From Branchiostoma belcheri (lineage: Eukaryota > Chordata > Leptocardii > Amphioxiformes > Branchiostomatidae): a DNA stretch of 64,000 nt. Of the stretch, positions 36,301-51,300 are shown one piece after another (the stretch's first letter is position 1; each line of letters starts with the position of its first letter). Position numbers and translations under genes: made by a program. The stretch covers positions 2,521,754 through 2,585,753 of the forward strand of contig NW_017803910.1 of the NCBI RefSeq assembly GCF_001625305.1. Reading direction: 5' to 3'. The notes beneath the pieces are model-generated. The model was given only the letters and a program-made list of their open reading frames with translations. It ran no database searches and had not been told where the DNA came from.

Positions 36301-39300
36301 AAGTTCATCTCTATCCCTGATACCATGGAGCAGGTCCGCTGCACAAAGGCTGCCAAGCTTGCCAGCGACGTACGTCTGACAATTTGCCTTTTTCATAGGT
36401 AGCATGCAGGGGGACAGAAATCCTGTATTTGATACTAGTAGTGCAACTACATGTATTGGTACAAGTATGTAACATCTACATTAGAGGTACATGTGTACAC
36501 GTACTTCATTTGTAGTAAAATTAATTTGTGTTGTAAGCTACCAGAGATGTTACATATTACATGCTACCATCCAAACAGAAATACTACAAGCAAGAGCCAG
36601 GTGCCTTCATTTCAACCCCAGACTCTATGGAGATGGAGAGAGTTAGGACTCTACAGGAAATCACCAGTGACCAATACTACAAGGAGGACGCTCAGTGGCT
36701 TGTACAGAGATGTCTGAGCCAGTATCCCTTCTCTGTAGAGCTGGACAGGGTCAACAAAGTCAAGTATCAGAATGATCCGGTAAGTGCTAAATTACCAAAC
36801 GGTAGTATTTTTCATACTGAGTGCAGAATTGAGAAAAAGATGATGAAAAATATTTGATTTGTAAGTAGTATTTTCGGTCATTGTATAACAGAAGTATTTC
36901 TTTCCTTCAGCGTGTATACCAATGGGAGGCAGACAAGGAGAAACAGAAGTACACAGTCCTGGCAGACTCCCCCGAGATCACTCGTGTGGTGAACGCTGCC
37001 AAGATGCAGAGTGACGTAAGTCAGAATCTTCCATAGTCTCATGGCAACAATCTTCCATACATAGTTCCTTCTTTAGTCCAAGTGTGAATTGAAGCATGTA
37101 ATTATAATATTATTAACATTTTCTAAAACTAGTTTCCTTTTGTGAGTTAAGTCATTGTCTTTGGTTAATATTTAGATGTCAATGTAATAAATGTATGTTC
37201 TTACCGTCAATAGCGTGTCTACCAGCAAGGCTATGAGGAACAGAAAGCAGGAGGCTACAGGCTGGCTGCTGATGCTCCTACTTTCCTCACAGCTAAGGAA
37301 GCAGCCAAGAATGCCAGTGATGTGAGTAAACTTGAATAAACCATATTCCACTTGACTTGAGTGTAGAAGGAGAAATTTTGAATACAGTCAACATTATTAG
37401 TTTCTGCATTGACAAGATATGGACTATGTATGATAGGCTGTTATTATTTATATTTGAAGCTGACAGTAACACAGACACAATTCTTTTGCAGTATAACTAC
37501 CAGTCAGGACTTCGGGAGGCCCGAGGGAAAGGATTCCCCAACTTCCAGGAGTCTCCACTGTTCCTGCAGAACAAACTGTCAGCACAGCTGGCCTCTGGGG
37601 TTAGTGCAACAAAACATATAATATTGAGACCCATGCTGTGCATTCTGTCATGATTTTTCAAATATTTCTTGCACCTGTTTATGATGGTTTACATCTCTAA
37701 TGTACTATTCAGTAGACTAGCTGGGACTTAATTGTGTCTTATGTTTCTACAGGCTGTGTACACAAAAGACTATGAGAAGCAGAAGCTGAAGTACACCCTC
37801 CCTGCTGACAGGGTGGACATGGTGACTGCCAAGGCTGTTCTGGAGCAGTCTGATGTAAGTGTCGGTGTATCACAGTTCTTGTGTTGTCTGGTAGTGCAAA
37901 CTTTTGTTTGATTAATCGCCAATCCTTTGGTATTTGACAGCTTAAGTGTAATGTTACTAATCTCTTGTACTTCTTGTTCTGCAGCGCAAGTACAGGCAGA
38001 AGCCAGGAAAGTTCATCTCTATCCCTGATACCATGGAGCAGGTCCGCTGCACAAAGGCTGCAAAGCTTGCCAGCGACGTACGTCCAATATTTTGTGTTGA
38101 CTAAATTTTATCTATGATACTGTGGTGTATGCAGAGGACAGTGAACTTGTCTTTGATAGTCTGTTAAAAAATTCCATGGCCATCATACTGATAGCCAAAT
38201 TCTGATTTTGAACAAAGAGAGTTAAGTGCTTTCCATTTGAATTTTGTGTTAGGAAGGTAATATCTCTCAAATTTGCTGACAGTGTAGTGGCAACGTCAAT
38301 TGATTTGCCTTTCTTTCATCTCAACAGAAATACTATAAGCAAGAGCCCGGGACCTTCATTTCAACCCCAGACTCTATGGAAATGGAAAGGGTGAAGACCC
38401 TACAGGAAATCACCAGTGACCAATACTACAAGGAGGACGCTCAGTGGCTTGTACAGAGATGTCTGAGCCAGTATCCCTTCTCTGTAGAGCTGGACAGAGT
38501 CAACAAAGTCAAGTATCAGAATGATCCTGTAAGTGCTTACTTGCAATGGTGTAGTACTTTTTATGCTATTTGAGTTCCAGTGAAGCTACTTCTAGAACTC
38601 TAGAATACATGATTACATGCAGCTAGTAAGTCAAGTTGTAGTTACCATTATTTTGAATATATTTTATAGGTATACGTGAAAATGCATACACTGAGAGGGA
38701 TGTTTGTTTTTTCTAGCGTTTGTACCAATGGGAGGCAGACAAGGAGAAACAGAAGTACACAGTCCTGGCAGACTCCCCCGAGATCACTCGTGTGGTGGCC
38801 GCTGCCAAGATGCAGAGTGACGTAAGTCTTTTTTATAATTTCTTTACCTATACCTTTTCTTAGTTATTGTACTAACATCGAGAAGAAAAATCACATAGTA
38901 CATTCTCCAAAGGTTCAGATCTTAAAGTTACAAACTGAAGTTACGTGATTCATGAACTTGGCCTTGTTTCAACATCATTCTAAATGCAAATCATTTGCTC
39001 TTTCTAGCGTGTCTACCAGGAAGGCTATGAGAAACAGAAAGCCGGAGGCTACAGGCTGGCCGCTGATGCTCCTACTTTCCTCACAGCTAAGGAAGCAGCC
39101 AAGAATGCCAGCGATGTAAGTACATCTAGACAGTACATTTTATCAACAACCTGGTAACAAAAATGAGAAACTAGACACTAAGTGTTGTACATGTAAGTGG
39201 TGAACTTAGCATGTTGTCATCAGTCATTATTTTGTTTGAGACTTTCACCAGAGGAAAATAAGCAAGACATTGTGAAAGCATTCCGTGATTGTTGTAAACA

Positions 39301-42300
39301 TTATTGTTTCTTTGGATTATGTGAATGGTAGCAGACTGAGCCCCTTTTTAATGTAAAAGTACATTGTTGTAAATCTAGCAAAATTCTCTTGCAGTATAAC
39401 TACCAGTCAGGACTTCGGGAGGCCCGAGGGAAGGGATTCCCCAACTTCCAGGAGTCTCCACTGTTCCTGCAGAACAAACTGTCAGCACAGCTGGCCTCTG
39501 GGGTGAGTACATGCACATTTACTTACTAGATCTAGGAATAAACCTGAGTGTTCTTTTAGATTTTGCTTTCAATAAACATGACAACATGTATGTCCTTTGG
39601 TCATGATTTTAGAATTAGATTGCTGGTTCCATGGTGTTGACTCATGGTGTCTAGTACATGCAGGTTAATTCTATATTGTGGTGTTCCCATGTTTCACAGG
39701 CTGTGTACACCAAGGACTATGAGAAGCAGAAGCTGAAGTACACCCTGCCAGCTGACAGGGTGGACATGGTGGCTGCCAAGTCTGTTCTGGACTTGTCTGA
39801 TGTAAGTATAATTAACAGTACATTGATGAATACGGTATTTTCCCATTTTGTATTTAGCTAAAGGATAAACAGTTTTGAAAAAAGTATAGATTAAAGAGGC
39901 CTTAAGGAATCTTCTATCAGCATTTCTATGATTACATGTAATAACTCCCCAATTTTATTTCTACAGCGGAAGTACAGACAGAAACCAGGAAAGTTCATCT
40001 CTATCCCAGACAATATGGAGCAGGTCCGCTGCAATGCTGTGGCCAAGCTCGCTAGTGACGTACGTTCATTCCTTCAACATGAATTTCTTCCAATGGAATA
40101 ATTGTTATTAATATGAATATGAGATCCTCTTTTATTTATTGCAAAGAACATTTCCTAATCCTAGGAAACATGTGAGTTGGAGAATCAGTAGATGTTACTG
40201 GTTTTTACTCCTTTTCTGCACCTTTCATCTAAACAGAAACACTACAAGCAGGAGCCCGGCAAGTTCATCTCAATCCCAGACTCTATGGAGATAGAGAGGG
40301 TGAAGTCTCTACAGGAAATCACCAGCGACCAATACTACAAGGAGGACGCTCAGTGGCTTGTACAGAGATGTCTGAGCCAGTATCCCTTCTCTGTAGAGCT
40401 GGACAGGGTCAACAAAGTCAAGTTCCAGAATGATCCTGTAAGGGCTAAATTTTTTATGCTAATTTTGACTTCCAGTGAACCCACTTTTTGAACTCAGTGT
40501 TCATGATTGCATGCAGCTACTAGGTCAAGTTACAATTGTAGCAACATTTTCAACCCATTTATTGGGGAAAATACACTTTTAAGTGAAATGTCTGTTTATT
40601 TAGCGTCTGTACCAAGAGGAGGCAGACAGGGAGAAACAGAAGTACACAGTCCTGGCAGACTCCCCCGAGATCACTCGTGTGGTGAACGCTGCCAAGATGC
40701 AGAGTGACGTAAGTCTTGATTATTTGGGTGATACTTTTTTTTAGATAATTTTCATCCTTCCCAGGCTAGCGTGAAAATAAGTACTCAGTAGTTGTCCACT
40801 TTGTTTTAGTCATTGTAGGGTTCATGAAAACATGCTGATACTAAGAAAAATGTTCTTTTCACTGTTTCTAGCGTGTCTACCAAGAAGGCTATGAGAAGCA
40901 GAAAGCAGGAGGCTACAGGCTGGCCGCTGATGCTCCTACTTTCCTCACAGCTAAGGAAGCAGCCAAGAATGCTAGTGATGTGAGTGAATCTAATTATTGC
41001 TCATTTTATAAAGTACTGAGATTATTCATCAGTTTTATTACTACATGTTCTTTACTAGATTTGACATCTTTTAATAACCATGGATTTTTGATAGTTTTGC
41101 CATGTATTTATGACATGCCGTTTTTCATACCTCTTTTTCGAAATGGAAAATATCATTGACTTATGTATTGGCAAAATGTTGTTGCAGTATAATTACCAGT
41201 CAGGACTTCGGGAGGCCAGAGGGAAGGGATTCCCCAACTTCCAGGAGTCTCCACTGTTCCTGCAGAACAAACTGTCAGCACAGCTGGCCTCTGGGGTAAG
41301 TACACATAGGGATATCCTTGTACCATTTCTTTTAAATTTGCTTTGAATTAACAGTTACATGGACATGTACAAACCTTTTTATGACAAAGTGCATAGTATG
41401 TCCTTTGGTTATGATTTTGTGATAAGATTGCTGCTCCCCATGGAGTTAACTCATGGTGTCTTGTAGGTCAATTCTTTATTGTTTTCTGACTCGTGTTTCA
41501 CAGGCTGTGTACACCAAGGACTATGAGCAGCAGAAGCTGAAGTACACCCTCCCTGCTGACAGGGTGGACATGGTGGCTGCCAAGGCTGTTCTAGACTTGT
41601 CTGACGTAAGTATAATTACTGTACATTGATGTTACAGTACATGTGAGGACACAAATTTGGTCATTTTCCATTTATGTTTTTAAGAAAACACTAAACAGTT
41701 TTAAAAAAATGGAGACAGCAAGAAACTTTCAGAAAAAATATTAACATTCCTACATGTTGTATGATAATGTTTCTGTTATTATGTTTCTACAGCGCAAGTA
41801 CAGGCAAAAGCCAGGAAAGTTCATCTCTATCCCAGACAATATGGAGCAGGTCCGCTGCAATGCTGTGGCCAAGCTTGCCAGTGACGTATGTCCACCTTGT
41901 AGTTTTTTTTACTCTGTCATTTGTTTCAGTCGAGAAAAAATTATGTATTGTTAAGAAAATGTAATCATTGCTGCCTGAAAAATCTAAGTGAAAAGCACAC
42001 TTTTAATTTTCAACCTCTCATCTACTTAAAACAGAAACACTACAAGCAGGAGCCTGGCAAGTTCATCTCAATCCCAGACTCTATGGAGATAGAGAGAGTG
42101 AAGTCTCTACAGGAAATCACCAGCGACCAATACTACAAGGAGGACGCTCAGTGGCTTGTACAGAGATGTCTGAGCCAGTATCCCTTCTCTGTAGAGCTGG
42201 ACAGGGTCAACAAAGTCAAGTATCAGAATGATCCTGTAAGGGCTAACTTTATATACTAATTTTGGGTCAGAGTTAAGCTACTTTTTGAACTCATGACTTC

Positions 42301-45300
42301 ATTATTGCATGCAGCTAGTAGGTCAAATGTAGTTAGCAACATGTTGAAAATATTTCTTGGTGAAATACACTTTGTAACAGAATGTCTGTTGTTTGTTTAG
42401 CGTCTGTACCAATGGGAGGCAGACCAGGAGAAACAGAAGTACACAGTCCTGGCAGACTCCCCCGAGATCACTCGTGTGGTGGCCGCTGCCAAGATGCAGA
42501 GTGACGTAAGTTTGAATATTGATTACTAGGGTGATACTTTTCTTTAGATAATTTTCATCCTTCAAAGGCTAGTGTGAAAATAAGTACTTAGTAGTTTTGT
42601 TTTAGTCATTGTAGGGTTCATGAAAACATGCCTGATACTAAGAAAAATGTTATTTTCACTGTTTCTAGCGTGTCTACCAGGAAGGCTATGAGAAGCAGAA
42701 AGCAGGAGGCTACAGGCTGGCCGCTGATGCTCCGACTTTCCTCACAGCTAAGGAAGCAGCCAAGAATGCCAGTGATGTGAGTGAATTTTGTAGAGTACTG
42801 AGATGACTTACATGTATCAGTTTTATTTGTACATTTTTTTGTAACATTCTACGTTAAATTTGACATCCTTTAATAAACATGGATTTTCAATAATTTGGTC
42901 ATGTATTTATGACATGCTGTTTTTCATACTCCTTTTTCAAATGGAGAAAATATCATGTATTGGCAAAATGTTGTTGCAGTATAACTACCAGTCAGGACTT
43001 CGGGAGGCCCGAGGGAAGGGATTCCCCAACTTCCAGGAGTCTCCACTGTTCCTGCAGAACAAACTGTCAGCACAGCTGGCCTCTGGGGTAAGTACACATA
43101 GGGATACACAATCATGTACCAGTTCTTGTAGATTTTGCTTTTAATTAACAGTTACATGTACATGTACAACCTTTCTGTAACAACTAGTACAGTACAAAAA
43201 CATGTATGTCCTTTGGTTATGATTTTAGTACTAGATTGCTGCCCCCATGATGTTTACTCATGGTGTCTTGTAGGTCAATTCTTTACTGTGTTCTCTTGTT
43301 TCACAGGCTGTGTACACCAAGGATTATGAGCAGCAGAAGCTGAAGTACACCCTGCCTGCTGACAGGGTGGACATGGTGGCTGCCAAGGCTGTTCTGGACT
43401 TGTCTGATGTAAGTATAATTACTGTACATTTATGTACATGAGCACACAAATATTGTCTTTACCCATTGTGTCTTTAAGAAAACACTTGACAGTTTCTAAA
43501 AAAAATATAGCCAGCAAGAGGCTCTTGAAACAATTTCTTTTAGGATTCCTATAGGTAATAACTCCCCAATTATGTTTCTACAGCGCAAGTACAGGCAGAA
43601 ACCAGGAAAGTTCATCTCTATCCCAGACAATATGGAGCAGGTCCGCTGCAATGCTGTGGCCAAGCTTGCTAGTGACGTACGTTCAATGTTTAGTTGTTAC
43701 TCTGTCATTTTGTTGCATTCTGGAAAGAGTGATGTATTGTTAAGAATGTAATCATTGCTGTCTGAAAATCTAAGTTAAAAGCACACTTTAAATTTTCAAT
43801 TTCTCATCTACTTAAAACAGAAACACTACAAGCAAGAGCCAGGTGCCTTCATTTCAATCCCAGACTCTATGGAGATAGAGAGGGTGAAGTCTCTACAGGA
43901 AATCACCAGTGACCAATACTACAAGGAGGACGCTCAGTGGCTTGTACAGAGATGTCTGAGCCAGTATCCCTTCTCTGTAGAGCTGGACAGGGTCAACAAA
44001 GTCAAGTTCCAGAATGATCCTGTAAGGGCTAACTTTTTATACTAATTTTGGGTCACAGTAAAGCTACTTCTTGAACTCATGACTTTTTCTTGGTGAAATA
44101 CACTTTGTAAGAGAAATGTCTGTTTGTGTAGCGTCTGTACCAATGGGAGGCAGACCAGGAGAAACAGAAGTACACAGTCCTGGCAGACTCCCCTGAAGTC
44201 ACTCGTGTGGTGGCTGCTGCCAAGATGCAGAGTGACGTAAGTTTGAATCTTGATTATTCGGGTGATACTTTTCTCTAAGATGATTTTCATCCTTCCATTC
44301 AGATTCCAAGGCTAGTGTGAAAATAAGTACTCACTAATTGTCCACTTTGTTCAAGAAAACATGCCTGGTACTAAAATGTTATCTTCACTGTTTCTAGCAT
44401 GTCTAACAGCAAGGCTATGAGAAACAGAAAGCAGGAGGCTCTGTTACCATAGCCCAAACCTATTTATATTTGAGGTATTATACAAATGTATGTATAGCAA
44501 ACTTCATGACATGTTGATACATTATGTAATTCAATTCTTCCACAGCTTGTGTACCATGAAGGCTATGAGAAGCAGAAGCAGGCAGGCTACAAGCTGGCCG
44601 CTGATGCTCCTACTTTCCTCACAGCTAAGGAGGCTGCCAAGAATGCCAGTGATGTAAGTAATATCTTAACTGTCAAAACTTCCATACCTCCTTTAAGTAT
44701 TGTTTGCTTATTCTTTGTTGCTAACCTTCATGTATTCCAAAAAAATGTACAAATCTTCTTGTCAATTCAACACTACAAGTTTCCAACCAAAACTGAGTTT
44801 ATAGAATTTATTCCCTCACTACGTTGGCTTTGTCTTGTTGCTACCATGTTGTTACCATGTGCCTGTAAAGCATACAATGTATGCACTGAAGTGCATTTGG
44901 GTTGATAATACATGTATTTGAGTACCATAATAATACTACCAAATAAAGCTATAGGAAATAACAATAAAAATTATTATTCTTCCAGTATGTCTACCAGACA
45001 GGACTTCGGGCGGCCCGTGGCCAAGGATTCCCCAACTTCCAGGAGTCTCCACTGTTCCTGCAGAACAAACTGTCAGCACAGCTGGCCTCTGGGGTGAGTA
45101 AAAGCCATACTGTATGCAAACAATAATCAAACATCAAAAATGTTCTCCTTGTACATACATTGTATTAAGTACAATAACCAATCATGATGTTATTTTTATA
45201 TTTCCACACCATTATAGGCTTTATACACCAAGGACTATGAGCAGCAGAAGCTGAAGTACACCCTCCCTGCTGACAGGGTGGACATGGTGGCTGCCAAGGC

Positions 45301-48300
45301 TGTTCTGGAGCAGTCTGAGGTAGGTGTTTGAATTTGTATTATTCGTATCAAGAACATTGTAGGACATTGATGAAATTTTTGGTAGAAATTTTGAAGGTTC
45401 TTTGACATGTTAAGACTTACCAATACTTGTATATTCTTCTACAGCGCAACTACAGGCAGAAGCCAGGAAAGTTCATCTCTATCCCAGACAATATGGAGCA
45501 GGTCCGCTGCAATGCTGTGGCCAAGCTTGCCAGTGATGTACGTCCAATATTTACTTTTTTTACTCTCAGTATTGCTGGAAGGCACAGAAAGCCTATCTTG
45601 GATAGAGTAGAATAGAATAGAAAAGATAGAATAGTGTAGAATAGAGAATAGACTAGCAAAGATTCTGAATAGAATAGCATAGAATAGAATAGAATAGAAT
45701 AGAATATTATAGAATAGAATAGAATAGAATAGAATAGAATAGAATAGAATAGAATAGAATAGAATAGAATAGAATAGAATAGAGCTGTAAATCAGGTTTT
45801 GTGTGTTAACAAGTTACCTTGCTTAACCCAAACATATTTTTTTTATGAAAGTCTATATAAAAGGTTGACATTTTGTAAAATGATTATTTTACACAGAAAC
45901 ACTACAAGCAGGAGCCCGGCAAGTTCATCTCAATCCCAGACTCTATGGAGATAGAGAGGGTGAAGTCTCTACAGGAAATCACCAGTGACCAATACTACAA
46001 GGAGGATGCTCAGTGGCTTGTACAGAGATGTCTGAGCCAGTATCCCTTCTCTGTAGAGCTGGACAGGGTCAACAAAGTGTCACTGATGCAGGATCCGGTA
46101 AGACTCTATCTTTGCTGCGTTGGATACTTGGATGACTAAGAACTGTGTTATGTTACAGTTTGTTTGTTACCGTAACCTTTTTCCACAAGCAAGTACATTG
46201 TAAATCCGTTATGCTGAGAGTGTCTTGTATTTTTGTTCCCAGCGCATCTACCGTGAGGAGTGGGACAGGGACAGACAGAAGTACACCGTCCTGGCAGACT
46301 CCCCTGAAGTCAAACGAGTTTGTGATGTTGCCAAGATGCAGAGTGATGTAAGTTTTTGACCTCCATTTCTTCAAAGCATACATTTTGTTTACATATATGA
46401 TATAATTATGCTTTTCTACAGCTTCAGCAAATTTTATGTTTTTCCACAGCTATTAAAGTCATATCATTTTGTCAGCAAAAAGTATTTAAAGACTGTGGTA
46501 TTACTTCTGTCCGCAGCTTGTGTACCACGAAGGCTATGAGAAGCAGAAGCAGGGAGGCTACAAGCTGGCCGCTGATGCTCCTCTCTTCCTGACTGCTAAG
46601 GAATCGGCCAAGAATGCCAGTGATGTAAGTAAAATTTTATGCTTTTTTAAGATTGGTGTATCATTATCAGTTCTTGCCATCAGTAAGAACATAAATTATA
46701 TACCATTATTCTAAAACCTTTTCTGTTGATTTTGTTGCAGTATAACTACCAGACAGGACTTCGGGAGGCCAGAGGGAAGGGATTCCCCAACTTCCAGGAG
46801 TCTCCACTCTTCCTGCAGAACAAACTGTCAGCACAGCTGGCCTCTGGGGTATGTTCAAGTTATTTCACATATTTTTGAAACACATGTACAAGTACATTGT
46901 GTACATGCTGTTTGCAATATTTAGAATTGTTTTAACTTTGTAAATGCCTTGCAGTGGTTGTCTAAAAACATGAGATGTTTTCAAATGACACATCTTCCAA
47001 TATCGGTTTTTTGTTTGATGTAATGGCTTGTATTTTCACAGGCCTTGTACACCAAGGACTACCAACAGCAGAAGCTGAAGTACACCCTCCCTGCTGACAG
47101 GGTGGACATGGTGGCTGCCAAGGCTGTTCTGGACTTGTCTGAGGTACAAATACTGTGAAATACTCACTTGTCTAGTTGTGTATTTGTTAACTGTGCAATA
47201 TTTGTGTCTCTGTTTTTAAACTAGCATATAATTCAGCACTACTTATTAGTTGCGCTGCAACATGCTAGCGATTGTACTCTTGGATCTTCGATCAATCAAA
47301 CAATTATTATTAATTATTATTAAATGTACATGTGAATTTGAAAAGTGTCAAAAGTGTTTTTCAAGCAATTTTATGACAGAAACTTGAATGTGCATATTTT
47401 TTCTCAATTAATTTATGGGTTAATACATGTATATGTGTATTTGTTTTCTGTAGCGCAAGTACAGGCAGAGGCCAGGAAAGTTCATCTCTATCCCTGACAA
47501 TGTGGAGCAGGTCCGCTGCAATGCTGTGGCCAAGCTTGCCAGTGATGTAAGTAAGATTTTATTGTTTCAGTTAACTCAAGTCATGGATTAATGTTGCAAC
47601 TGCACACATGTACATTTGAGTTAGTTAACAACATATCTTGGAATGAAAACATTTTCTTATGTTTTTATACCAGAAATACTACAAGCAAGAGCCGGGCAGG
47701 TTCATCTCAACAGCAGACACTCCTGAAATCAACAGGCTGAGGTCTCTACAAGAGATTGTCAGCGACTACTACTACAAGGAGGAAGCCAAGGAGCTTGTGG
47801 AGAGATGTCTGAGCCAGTATCCCTTCTCTGTGGAGATCGACAGGGTCAACAAAGTGTCACTGATGCAGGATCCGGTAAGTAGCAAAGTGGCAAAACTCTA
47901 AAAGTTTTGTAATGAAGTTTTACCACAATTTTTTCTATTTTAGGGAAAGAAGAATACATCATAAAATTGCAGTCTTAGAGAGCATAATTATGTTGTTTAT
48001 TTTATCTTGTTGCCTTCAATTTTCTTCATTATAACTACAACCATGTGTATATCCCCCCAGCGTCTGTACCGTGAGGAGTGGGACAGGGACAGACAGAAGT
48101 ACACAGTCCTGGCAGACTCTCCTGAAGTCAAACGAGTTTGTGATGTTGCCAAGTTGCAGAGTGATGTAAGTTTTCTGTTTTCTCACATCTCTATTTCTTA
48201 AAGGCAAATCTTTTGTCATTCCAATTATAGGAATATCATTATTGTCAGTAAATAATATAAAGTATATTATTAAGAGATATTATCTCTCTCCACAGCTTGT

Positions 48301-51300
48301 GTACCACCAAGGCTATGAGAAGCAGAAGCAGGGAGGCTACAAGCTGGCCGCTGATGCTCCACTCTTCCTGACAGCCAAGGAATCGGCCAAGAATGCCAGT
48401 GATGTGAGTGATGCCTTTTGCAGATTTTATGACATTTACATGTTGGAGTGCATTGTAACTATGGTTTAATGACATTCTAATCGTATACTTTATCAGAAAG
48501 AATTTTTGTTTTAAATTTTGGCTTGTTTTTTCTAGTATAACTACCAGACAGGACTTCGGGCGGCCCGTGGCCAAGGATTCCCCAACTTCCAGGAGTCTCC
48601 ACTGTTCCTGCAGAACAAACTGTCAGCACAGCTGGCCTCTGGGGTGAGTAAACGTCATTTCTGATACCTTGAAATTCTACATGACTCATTTGTCCCCTGT
48701 TCTGTACTTGGTTGGTTTCCGTTAGAGTTTTGTGTTTTTGTTTACCAAGTTTTTCTAGACATTCATCAGCCAAATTGTTAAGTCTTCACTGTCTCATATT
48801 TTTGCCCTGTTGTAGGCTTTGTACACCAAGGACTACCAACAGCAGAAGCTGAAGTACACCCTCCCTGCTGATAGGGTGGACATGGTGGCTGCCAAGTCTG
48901 TTCTGGACTTGTCTGAGGTATGTATGTCTATAATTCAGACACTTTTAAATCATAAATCATATAATAATTTTTTAAGATTATGAATTTCAAAAATCAAAGT
49001 ACATCTAAAAACTATTATAGCTACTGAAGTGTTGGATTTCTGTTGTGATTATTTATTTCAAAATCATTCTACTCTGTATAATTCTTTGGAGACCTATAAG
49101 ATGATTTTTTTGTTTTCCAACAGCGCAAGTATAGGCAGAGGCCAGGAAAGTTCATCTCTATCCCTGACAATGTGGAGCAGGTCCGCTGCAATGCTGTGGC
49201 CAAGCTTGCCAGTGATGTAAGTAGAAATCAAAGTACACTATACATCCAGTTAACCCTTGGGAAGGAAGATATAAGACCTTGCAAATGACATGTTTTACAG
49301 TTGTCATTATTTGTCCATGAGAGTCACAGAATCTGATGCAGAATGTAAAATGTCTGTCAGATTGAGAATGTAAGTTGAAACTAAAAGTACCATACACGTA
49401 TGATTTGTCTTGGTTGTCCTTACATGTAGTTCTTGAAGATTACATTGTACTATCTGCATGTAGATTAGATTATGTTAATGGTGGCATTTATGAAAACATA
49501 CTACATGTAGAGACGAAAGACTAAACACGTTTTCATGATAACTCCAACAGAAATACTACAAGCAAGAGCCGGGCAGGTTCATCTCAACAGCAGACACTCC
49601 TGAAATCAACAGGCTGAGGTCTCTACAAGAGATTGTCAGTGACTACTACTACAAGGAGGAAGCCAAGGAGCTTGTGGAGAGATGTCTGAGCCAGTATCCC
49701 TTCTCTGTGGAGATCGACAGGGTCAACAAAGTCTCACTGATGCAGGATCCGGTAAGAGATTTTGGCAAGACAATTTAGATGATGATCACGCTTTTTGTTT
49801 CATTCAATATTTCAATAATGAAATCGGAATACACATTGCCTTTTTTCTTCTTGAAAGAAAGATTTCTGTGTACTAAGCTTTTTCTTCTGTCCCCAGCGTC
49901 TGTACCGTGAGGAGTGGGACAGGGACAGACAGAAGTACACAGTCCTGGCAGACTCCCCTGAAGTCAAACGAGTTTGTGATGTTGCCAAGTTGCAGAGTGA
50001 TGTAAGCTTATGTTTTCTCTTCTTAGTATTTGTGCAAATTATGTGTATAAGTATTTGTTTGTTAAAGAACTGTTTCCCACTGCTGTTCATTTTTAACATC
50101 TATTGTTTTCCACAGCTTGTGTACCACCAAGGCTATGAGAAGCAGAAGCAGGCAGGCTACAAGCTGGCCGCTGATGCTCCTCTCTTCCTGACTGCTAAGG
50201 AATCAGCCAAGAATGCCAGTGATGTGAGTGATCTTTATCATTTTCTTTGACACCAAGTGTTCACCAATCGTTATTTCATCATTTTGGTTTCCTAGTGTGT
50301 CAAGCTGAACTTTAAAATTCCTGTATTTAGGGTCAATTATTTAAATCTAATCTAAGTAATACTTATAATGTAACTTTGTTTTTCAGTATGCCTACCAGAC
50401 AGGACTTCGGGCAGCCCGTGGCCAAGGATTCCCCAACTTCCAGGAGTCTCCACTGTTCCTGCAGAACAAACTGTCAGCACAGCTGGCCTCTGGGGTGAGT
50501 TAAAGTGATTCTGAAATGTATGTCAATGGCTCTTTTGCAACCTTAATGCTGTATTTCCTTTTCAAATGCCCTGTATGTTTTTTATAGGCTGTGTACACCA
50601 AGGACTACCAACAGCAGAAGCTGAAGTACACCCTCCCTGCTGACAGGGTGGACATGGTGGCTGCCAAGGGTATCCTGGACTTGTCTGATGTAAGTATTTC
50701 TAGCTTAGAAACTATATTTCACTTCGTTGTTCAAGACAGATAATATTTCTGTATAACATATTTAATGTAAATGATATGGGAAGTAAGATGTTTGAAATAC
50801 GATCTTGTAGTGAAATTCCTAAAGTAAAAATCTATAGAATTGAAATCAAAATGCCTTAATTGTCTGTAAAACAACTGTCCTTAGGATTACATAATATATA
50901 TTTAAATTGTGTTACAGCGCAAGTACAGGCAGAAGCCAGGAAAGCCCATCTCCATCCCTGACACTGTGGAGCAGGTCCGCTGTAACGAAGTGGCTAGACT
51001 CGCCAGCGATGTGAGTAAATCTTTCATTACACAATAATTAGAGCTGCACAAAGACATATGTTTTCAGACATTCAGAAATTATGTGAGAAAGAGTGCCCTG
51101 GGAATAAAAAGGTAACCTGAATCTAACTTATATAATTTCAATCCCTCAAACTGTGGTTGTGTCAAGGTACAGACTTCTCAAGGTATTTGTTTGAGGGATT
51201 TTTTATGCCAGAGAACCAACGAATGAGATTGGTATGGCCAAAGAAGAATATCATAAATCAAAATGATACACAATCATGTCCCATCAGGACTGAACTGTAG

